A program made the translations under genes and the position numbers. A stretch of 10,035 nt of DNA from Candidatus Bathyarchaeota archaeon (GTDB lineage Archaea > Thermoproteota > Bathyarchaeia > RBG-16-48-13 > JAGMEO01), in the NCBI GenBank assembly GCA_030602965.1, contig JAUVYS010000040.1, positions 1-10,035 of the forward strand. The letters are read 5' to 3'. Shown here one piece after another: positions 5,896 to 10,035 of the stretch. Positions within the stretch are counted from its first letter, which is position 1, and every line of letters starts with the position of its first letter. The notes below the pieces were generated by a model. It did no database searches. It had not been told where the DNA came from and worked only from the letters and a program-made list of their open reading frames with translations.

Positions 5896-7731
5896 ATGCA
5901 AAAAAATACATCTGCTAAAATCAAAACATTACTTGCAATAGTAATATTGGTCAATGTGGCACTTGCTGTAACACCATTTGCTTTTGCTCAAACTTGGATG
6001 GCTACACCTGCACTAGAAATTACTTTGACAAATCCAAGTACAAACCCTGCAAGACAGCAGTGGGGTGAAGTAATTCAAGCAAACTTGAGAGGAATTGGAA
6101 TCGAATGTGGCAGAGTGATTTGGGATTGGGACACAATTTATGATCGTGTGTTAGAGCCACCTACAGAAATTGCTGGACTAACATATGATGAAGGAGGATT
6201 CGACGCATTATTTGTTGGCTACGCTATATCACCTGAAATGGATCTTAGAGACCTGTTTAAGGGAACTCCAGAGTTCTTCTCGCCTACTGGGCAAAACTAT
6301 TACTTTTATGATAACGATGCCGTAGATGTCCTTTTAGACGCTGCTATGGCGGAACCAGATTATGATGCTAGAGAAGTTATCCAACATCAAATTCTGGGGA
6401 TCTTGTACGAAGATCAGCCTTCTGCCATAATATCCTACTTCACAGAATGTGTTGCTTACGATCCAGATTTAACAAACTATGACGAGGGTTACTGGTATCC
6501 TGCATGGATTTACCCGGAGATGTTCAAAGGATTGACATCAATGATTCTTGCGCAGACAGGGCCAGTCTTGGAGCTCAATCCGTTTGTTTCAACATCATAC
6601 TACGATCTGACCGCTTTTGCTGTTCTCTGGCCTTCGTTGGTTAGAAAGAACAACATGGTTAACGCTACGATGGAAGGTATATTAGCGGAGAGTTGGAGTG
6701 TTTCTGCCGATGGAAAGACTTGGACAGTGGTTCTCAGACAAGACGCTTACTGGACTGATGGTACACAAGTCACAGCTGACGACGTTATATTTTCATATCA
6801 ATCCGTGTTTGAGACAGACTTAGCGTGCCCATTTTTTGGTTCGTATAAAGCCATTTTTGGAGAAGCAGCTAACATAAAAAAGATCGATAATTTCACAGTT
6901 GAATTCGCTCTACCAGAAATATACGCTTTATTCGGGGCATTAATGTTGGATGAGACCATATTTCCAAAGCACATCTACGAAAACATTCCTTATACCGACT
7001 GGAGAACACATGAATCTAACACAGGAATAGGAAGTCCAACCATTGTGTCATGTGGACCTTATAACTTCGTCGAATTTGATGAAGTGACATCGACGTTCAA
7101 ATTCGAAAAGAATGAAGACTACTTCAGAAAAGACGAACTTGAAGCTGCTGGTTACTTTGAGCTCGAGGATTACTGGGTTACTTTCATCGAAGGTTGGGAG
7201 GCAGCACTAGCTGCACTCAAAAACGGTGAAGTACAATTCCTTGACTCACAATACCACGGAGAAGGACATTTACCCGAACTTGACGAGGGTGTTAATGAAG
7301 GCTGGTGCGCTTACACAATGTATTCAAGCAATGGTTATCAAGAACTAGGCTTCAACATGCGACATCCAGTATGGGGTACCGGAGTTGATACGCCACTGGG
7401 CAAAAGCGATCCATCTAGAGCTGCAGAAGCCGCAAGGTATTTGAGACAAGCAGTCAGCCACTGCATTCCACGGGCACAGATTGTAACGGAAATTTTAGCG
7501 GGAGCCGGACAAGCAGGAGATCAACATGCATTCCCAGGACAACCAGAGAGACGTGACGATCTTCCAGTCTACGCATATAACTTGACTAGAGCGAAAGAAC
7601 TGATTGAGATGGCAGGCTACTCCTTTGTAGCTCCACCACCGTCATTCTTAGAGCAATACGGAATATACTTAGCATTTGGCGCAGGATTGATCATCGCTGT
7701 TGCAGGCGTATACGTAATACGAAAGAAATAA
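5896..7731 (+). CDS. Peptide ABC transporter substrate-binding protein (SBP_bac_5), apparently circularly permuted, C-terminally anchored
   Basis: This 611-residue extracytoplasmic binding protein is the receptor of the neighbouring importer. A signal peptide spans about 1-31 (basic start, hydrophobic core, AFAQ). Residues 40-205 then read like the usual C-terminal portion of this family: 'NPARQQWGEVIQANLRGIGIE' split at 50-70, 'GFDALFVGYA' (101-110), then 'VDVLLDAAM' and 'QILGILYEDQP' (165-175). Residues 213-575 read like the usual N-terminal portion: 'ELNPFVSTSYYDLT' (226-239), 'LAESWSVSADGKTWTVVLR' (263-281), 'TADDVIFSYQ' (293-302), 'CGPYNFVEF' (386-394), 'YLRQAVSHCI' (515-524) and 'YNLTRAKELIEMAGY' (561-575), which in relatives precedes the NPxR segment. 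A membrane helix (589-608) ending RKK anchors the protein; there is no lipobox. The start is ATG with GGAG ten bases upstream. It uses more G+C-rich codons than its neighbours, which may reflect high expression. Confidence 0.9.
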   Translation: MQKNTSAKIKTLLAIVILVNVALAVTPFAFAQTWMATPALEITLTNPSTNPARQQWGEVIQANLRGIGIECGRVIWDWDTIYDRVLEPPTEIAGLTYDEGGFDALFVGYAISPEMDLRDLFKGTPEFFSPTGQNYYFYDNDAVDVLLDAAMAEPDYDAREVIQHQILGILYEDQPSAIISYFTECVAYDPDLTNYDEGYWYPAWIYPEMFKGLTSMILAQTGPVLELNPFVSTSYYDLTAFAVLWPSLVRKNNMVNATMEGILAESWSVSADGKTWTVVLRQDAYWTDGTQVTADDVIFSYQSVFETDLACPFFGSYKAIFGEAANIKKIDNFTVEFALPEIYALFGALMLDETIFPKHIYENIPYTDWRTHESNTGIGSPTIVSCGPYNFVEFDEVTSTFKFEKNEDYFRKDELEAAGYFELEDYWVTFIEGWEAALAALKNGEVQFLDSQYHGEGHLPELDEGVNEGWCAYTMYSSNGYQELGFNMRHPVWGTGVDTPLGKSDPSRAAEAARYLRQAVSHCIPRAQIVTEILAGAGQAGDQHAFPGQPERRDDLPVYAYNLTRAKELIEMAGYSFVAPPPSFLEQYGIYLAFGAGLIIAVAGVYVIRKK

Positions 7732-7753
7732 AAACAGGAATACATTTCTACTC

Positions 7754-7772
7754 TTTTTTTCCCCTTTTTTTT
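7754..7772 (+). terminator. Double T-tract terminator after the binding protein gene
   Basis: Seven T, four C and then eight T follow the binding protein stop codon (7731) by about 25 bases. This is a strong archaeal-type stem-free terminator. It lies between convergent genes and touches the last codon of the leftward gene. Confidence 0.6.
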
Positions 7773-8130
7773 AAAAAAATAGAGACAGAATTAACCCTGA
7801 AAAGAACACTATTCCTGATGTAACTATTACTTTGTTTGTAATAAGATGATCAATTTTGTATTTTCTTATGGTCCAAGGCTCCTTCTTTTTTGAACGTGAT
7901 ATTTCTTCTAATATTTTACTCATCGAGGCTGAAGATAAGAGATCAAAAGTACCTCCGAGCGTTAATCCAATGCCACTTTCAACTAACAACATGAAAGAAA
8001 GAAAAGACGTTACGCCAAGGGGAATATAAAAAGATAAGATCAGAACAGCCACAAAATCAATTGCAAAAATAATCACAGAGTAAATTACACATTCACGCAG
8101 CAGAGGAAAAATCTTTTTAATCTTTTCCAT
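7771..8130 (-). CDS. Small three-helix membrane protein of unknown function
   Basis: This 119-residue protein is not matched to a named family. It has a short basic N-terminus (MEKIKKIFPLLRE), two closely spaced hydrophobic segments (about 13-37 and 39-61), a cytoplasmic-looking loop of about 38 residues rich in Lys, Arg, Glu and Ser (62-98), and a final hydrophobic segment (99-119) that ends at the stop with FF. 'ESGIGLTLGGTFD' (51-63) has the glycine spacing of a packed helix and may be the family signature. Positive residues in the loop (SRSKKKEPWTIRKYK) put it inside the cell and the C-terminus outside. The ATG at 8130 is preceded by a G-rich ribosome binding site (GGGGGAT at 8136-8142) and a TATA element near 8165, so it is probably expressed alone. 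Length, start signals and clean topology support a real gene. Confidence 0.7.
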   Translation of the reverse strand: MEKIKKIFPLLRECVIYSVIIFAIDFVAVLILSFYIPLGVTSFLSFMLLVESGIGLTLGGTFDLLSSASMSKILEEISRSKKKEPWTIRKYKIDHLITNKVIVTSGIVFFSGLILSLFF

Positions 8131-8135
8131 ACTCG

Positions 8136-8170
8136 ATCCCCCAACACATTTTTACTCGGTTTTATACTTT
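8136..8170 (-). promoter_or_regulatory. TATA element and ribosome binding site of the small membrane protein gene
   Basis: On the minus strand, AAAGTATAAAA (8160-8170) lies about 30-40 bases before the ATG at 8130. Predicted initiation is around 8140, so the leader would just include the GGGGGAT ribosome binding site at 8136-8142. Confidence 0.5.
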
Positions 8171-8239
8171 ACAAGATTGGTCATTTAATACAATCTCAGT
8201 TTTATGAGGTTTTAAAGGAATAAATGGAAAAATATGGCA

Positions 8240-8253
8240 GTTCATTTATGAAC
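8240..8253. repeat. 14-base inverted repeat GTTCAT-TT-ATGAAC
   Basis: The two six-base arms are perfect and the gap is two bases. It sits about 70-80 bases upstream of the TATA element of the small membrane protein gene, so it could bind a dimeric regulator. An inverted repeat this short can occur by chance in AT-rich DNA. Confidence 0.35.
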
Positions 8254-8313
8254 GATGTTAAATAGTATCCTCTGACTTCTTGGGGTTCACGCGCGCAAGC
8301 ACGCATAATTGAT

Positions 8314-8877
8314 CTAAGGTTTACTTTCTTTGTAATTAAAGGAATTTGGGATTATGGTCTCCGTGTTTATTACTCCGTCAAGTTTACCAATTTTATCAAC
8401 AACAATTTTTTGAATTTGATCTGGATATCGAGGTGGAAGAACGGTTCTTTTAACTTCAACAACAGTAAGGACGTCATGTTTTCCTGGTATTAAGTGCACT
8501 TCACGAACTTCTTCCATTTGAAAAAGTTCGTATATGACAGTTGCCTCTCTTCCTGGCTTTGCGTCTATGAAAATGAACCCTCTCGCAAGTTTAAACAAAT
8601 CAAATAAATGATCTTCCTTTATCTTCGAAGAAGTAGGAATTACCGTTTGTGTCTCTAATATTCCCGATATTGTTCTAAGGTTATCAGTCAGAACTCTAGT
8701 TAATTGTCCCCAAGGATCAGAAGTCACAGCCTCCTCTATGCCAAGTACAACTACGTAATCAAATTCGCCCGCTATCAAGTGGGCTTCTAATGCCTCTGGA
8801 ATCTTCAGTATCTTCTTTACCACTTTTTTCTCTGTTCCTGGTTTCACTCTAATTAATGAGAAGCTTTTTAGAATCAT
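8314..8877 (-). CDS. Tandem RAM (Lrp/AsnC ligand-binding) domain protein without a DNA-binding domain
   Basis: This 187-residue protein is made of two copies of the Lrp/AsnC C-terminal effector-binding (RAM) domain, at about 4-82 and 99-178. The copies share 'VKPGTE'/'AKPGRE', 'EAHLIAGEFDYVV'/'EVHLIPGKHDVLT' and 'ETQTVIPTSS'/'NTETIIPNSF'. The G-x-x-D pattern at the end of the second strand is typical of RAM domains, which bind amino acids at dimer interfaces. No helix-turn-helix precedes them, so it is not expected to bind DNA itself; stand-alone RAM proteins are thought to work as sensors or partners of full Lrp regulators. The frame extends to a TTG at 8892, but ATG at 8877 leaves both domains whole and is preferred. 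Neither start has a clear ribosome binding site. It lies 57 bases after the PHP gene on the same strand and may share its transcript. Confidence 0.85.
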   Translation of the reverse strand: MILKSFSLIRVKPGTEKKVVKKILKIPEALEAHLIAGEFDYVVVLGIEEAVTSDPWGQLTRVLTDNLRTISGILETQTVIPTSSKIKEDHLFDLFKLARGFIFIDAKPGREATVIYELFQMEEVREVHLIPGKHDVLTVVEVKRTVLPPRYPDQIQKIVVDKIGKLDGVINTETIIPNSFNYKESKP

Positions 8878-8910
8878 TGAGTAGTCAACCAATTTGTTAA
8901 TTAATTTTTC

Positions 8911-8923
8911 AAGAAATAAATGT
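8911..8923 (-). promoter_or_regulatory. Weak TATA-like element before the RAM-domain gene
   Basis: On the minus strand, ACATTTATTTCTT lies about 35-45 bases before the ATG at 8877, within the short gap after the PHP gene. It may give the RAM gene its own transcript. The match is weak. Confidence 0.25.
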
Positions 8924-8934
8924 ATGCTTGAGGT

Positions 8935-9777
8935 TCAAAAATATTGTTCAACTTTTCTTTCTTTAAAAGTACAGAACTTTAAACCCATTTTCTTTGCGAT
9001 GTTAATCCACTTCGGGATGTGTTTGGCCAAATATTGAATGTTATGAGCGTCTGATCCTATAGTTAAGATTTTTGGATTCCTTTCTTTCCATCTCCTGAGT
9101 AAGTCTTCACTGGGAAAAGCTTCATCAAACCCATACCGATAGCATGAAGTATTGATTTCCAGACCAACATTCTTCTCTATCATTAAATCGAATGTTTTTT
9201 CCGCAAGATCAACACAGTCTTTTAAAAGATTTTCACCATAATATTCTAAACCAAACTTTTTGTAACGGTCTATATGTGCAATCACGTCAAAGATTTCACT
9301 TCTAACTGCATTTTGCACCTCTTGAAAGTATTTTTCACATAATTCTCTAGAAGATTTCCCTTCGAAACATACAGGGAATTCTTCTTCGAGGTGGATTGCA
9401 TTATGGTCAAGATTGTGTATGGCACCTAAAATCAAATCAAAAGGGTAGCCATGTAAATTACGCTTTATCTTGTCTTCTACTTCCTTGCTGTACTCTACTT
9501 CAATCCCATATTTAATATTCAAACCAAATTTCTCATAGATGGCTCTTGCTCTCTTCAAATCAGCAAGATAATGATCAAGCCAATTCGAATCGAAAGACAC
9601 AAGCTCACCCTTCACTCGTACAAAGCCTTCTTTCTCTTTTCGAACAGGATCAAGATCATAATGAGTTGTAAAGCAAATTTCATCTAAGCCAATTTCTAAC
9701 GCTCTTTTACAAAAAGCGTCTATACTATCCTTGGCATCCAAAGAATAGTCCGGGTGTACATGATAGTCAACGAGCAT
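8935..9777 (-). CDS. PHP-domain phosphoesterase, histidinol-phosphatase (HisJ/HPP) like
   Basis: This 280-residue protein has the full metal-site motif set of the PHP superfamily: 'VDYHVH' (H6, H8), 'TTHYD' (H39), 'GIEVEY' (E93), 'GAIHNLD' (H121), 'AHIDRY' (H168, D170) and 'IGSDAH' (D243, H245). These bind three metal ions that hydrolyse phosphate esters. The motif wording and length fit the HisJ-type histidinol-phosphatase of histidine synthesis, which turns histidinol phosphate into histidinol. No other his gene is visible, so a different phosphoester substrate remains possible. The frame also allows a GTG start at 9789. ATG at 9777 is preferred because the protein then begins MLVDYHVH and the upstream GTGA at 9786-9789 sits eight bases away as a ribosome binding site. 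The RAM-domain gene follows on the same strand. Confidence 0.83.
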   Translation of the reverse strand: MLVDYHVHPDYSLDAKDSIDAFCKRALEIGLDEICFTTHYDLDPVRKEKEGFVRVKGELVSFDSNWLDHYLADLKRARAIYEKFGLNIKYGIEVEYSKEVEDKIKRNLHGYPFDLILGAIHNLDHNAIHLEEEFPVCFEGKSSRELCEKYFQEVQNAVRSEIFDVIAHIDRYKKFGLEYYGENLLKDCVDLAEKTFDLMIEKNVGLEINTSCYRYGFDEAFPSEDLLRRWKERNPKILTIGSDAHNIQYLAKHIPKWINIAKKMGLKFCTFKERKVEQYF

Positions 9778-9818
9778 TATGATTTTCACTTAAAAACTTT
9801 AGAAGATTATTAAGAGTG

Positions 9819-9830
9819 TTAAATATCTTT
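9819..9830 (-). promoter_or_regulatory. TATA-like element for the PHP gene
   Basis: On the minus strand, AAAGATATTTAA lies about 45 bases before the ATG at 9777, which would give a leader of about 20 bases carrying the GTGA ribosome binding site. A second AT-rich candidate (GAATAAATTT, 9839-9848) is nearby, so the choice between them is open. Confidence 0.35.
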
Positions 9831-9855
9831 TGCTGAGAGAATAAATTTCGTTATT

Positions 9856-9865
9856 GAAAAAAGAA
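9856..9865 (-). terminator. T-tract terminator after the cdhE-like gene
   Basis: On the minus strand, TTCTTTTTTC starts about 12 bases after the stop codon of the cdhE-like gene. It is a plausible archaeal T-tract terminator separating that gene from the PHP gene. Confidence 0.4.
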
Positions 9866-9876
9866 TTGATGTTGAT

Positions 9877-10035
9877 TCACTTACTCTTTTTTGGAGACCA
9901 TTTCTCGTTCAGGAATTTTGCTATTCCTGACGAGTCCAGTGGACCCACCATGACTTCCCATCCTGATGCTTCCTCTATTTCTCCACTTAATCTCGCTGCT
10001 CTTCCTGGTATGATTATTTTGTTGTGACTCACTTT
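9877..10035 (-). CDS. cdhE: CO dehydrogenase/acetyl-CoA synthase corrinoid iron-sulfur subunit (CdhE-like), C-terminal end only
   Basis: The minus-strand frame is open from the right edge to a TGA at 9877-9879, giving the last 52 residues of a protein whose start is outside the window. It reads 'NKIIIPGRAARLSGEIEEA' followed by 'SGWEVMVGPLDSSGIAKFL'. This matches my knowledge of the C-terminal end of the large corrinoid/iron-sulfur protein subunit (gamma, CdhE/AcsC), where 'IPG..A.LSGE.EE..GW.VLVGP' closes the cobamide-binding domain. That subunit carries the methyl group from tetrahydropterin to acetyl-CoA synthase in the Wood-Ljungdahl pathway. There are about ten extra basic residues at the end (WSPKKSK). 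Only the tail is visible, so the assignment rests on one conserved block; a cdh cluster beyond the edge would be expected. Confidence 0.72.
   Translation of the reverse strand, partial: KVSHNKIIIPGRAARLSGEIEEASGWEVMVGPLDSSGIAKFLNEKWSPKKSK

Larger units (their letters stand above)
8131..8313. other. Intergenic region with promoter, palindrome and GC-rich patch
   Basis: No gene is supported here. It holds the promoter of the small membrane protein gene at its left end, an inverted repeat GTTCAT-TT-ATGAAC at 8240-8253, and a short GC-rich patch (CACGCGCGCAAGCACGC, 8289-8305) that stands out from the AT-rich surroundings. The patch lies just after the stop of the RAM-domain gene on the minus strand. 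No tRNA cloverleaf can be drawn, although GGTTCA next to the patch resembles part of a T-loop. Confidence 0.5.

Noticed and set aside
5896..7731. Binding protein as a frameshifted or fused pair of genes
   Set aside because: The frame is continuous, each conserved block occurs once, and the signal peptide and anchor are at the proper ends, so the odd block order is not explained by sequencing error or simple fusion.
8224..8265. Short plus-strand frame of 13 codons (ATGGAAAAATATGG onward) after AAAGGA
   Set aside because: It is too short to support as a gene, has no convincing promoter, and its sequence is interrupted by the palindrome at 8240-8253.
8281..8310. Possible tRNA fragment (GGTTCA followed by a GC-rich stretch)
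   Set aside because: No acceptor, D or anticodon stem can be paired with it on either strand, so the T-loop-like string is likely to be chance.
1..10035. CRISPR arrays, insertion sequences or attachment sites
   Set aside because: No regularly spaced repeats, transposase motifs, terminal inverted repeats or tRNA-linked duplications were found.

Overview
The window is an AT-rich stretch of an archaeal genome, most likely an anaerobic lineage such as Bathyarchaeia (the lineage is an inference and is not proven here). The archaeal signs are the C-terminus of an Lhr-type helicase, a presenilin-like GxGD membrane protease, a binding protein held by a C-terminal membrane anchor instead of a lipobox cysteine, TATA-type promoter elements about 25 to 50 bases before starts, T-tract terminators without stems, and at the right edge the tail of what reads as the corrinoid/iron-sulfur subunit (CdhE) of CO dehydrogenase/acetyl-CoA synthase.

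Layout. Bases 1-727 (+) are the 3' end of lhr, open through the left edge. Bases 876-1736 (+) encode a nine-helix presenilin/signal-peptide-peptidase-like aspartyl protease. It converges, with one base between stop codons, on a minus-strand dipeptide/oligopeptide ABC transporter operon that runs from 5680 down to 1738 in the order permease B, permease C, ATPase D, ATPase F. The substrate-binding protein gene (5896-7731, +) is divergent from this operon across a 200-base AT-rich regulatory region with a promoter facing each way. After its T-tract terminator, the rest is on the minus strand: a small three-helix membrane protein of unknown function (8130-7771), a tandem double RAM-domain protein without a DNA-binding domain (8877-8314), a PHP-type histidinol-phosphatase-like enzyme (9777-8935), and the C-terminal 52 codons of a cdhE-like gene (10035-9877).

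How the genes work together. The binding protein, two permeases and two ATPases make a complete importer for peptides or similar solutes, which suits a protein-scavenging anaerobe. The RAM-domain protein could sense amino acids, but nothing in the sequence ties it to the transporter. The CdhE-like tail suggests a Wood-Ljungdahl branch gene cluster beyond the right edge.

The most notable observation is that the binding protein appears to be a circularly permuted SBP_bac_5 protein. The segment that normally ends the fold lies directly after the signal peptide, and the segment that normally begins it follows, ending at the usual internal breakpoint just before the membrane anchor. Other points are the tandem RAM fusion, variant active-site motifs in the presenilin-like protease, and two edge-truncated genes that start-codon-based gene finding would miscall or miss.
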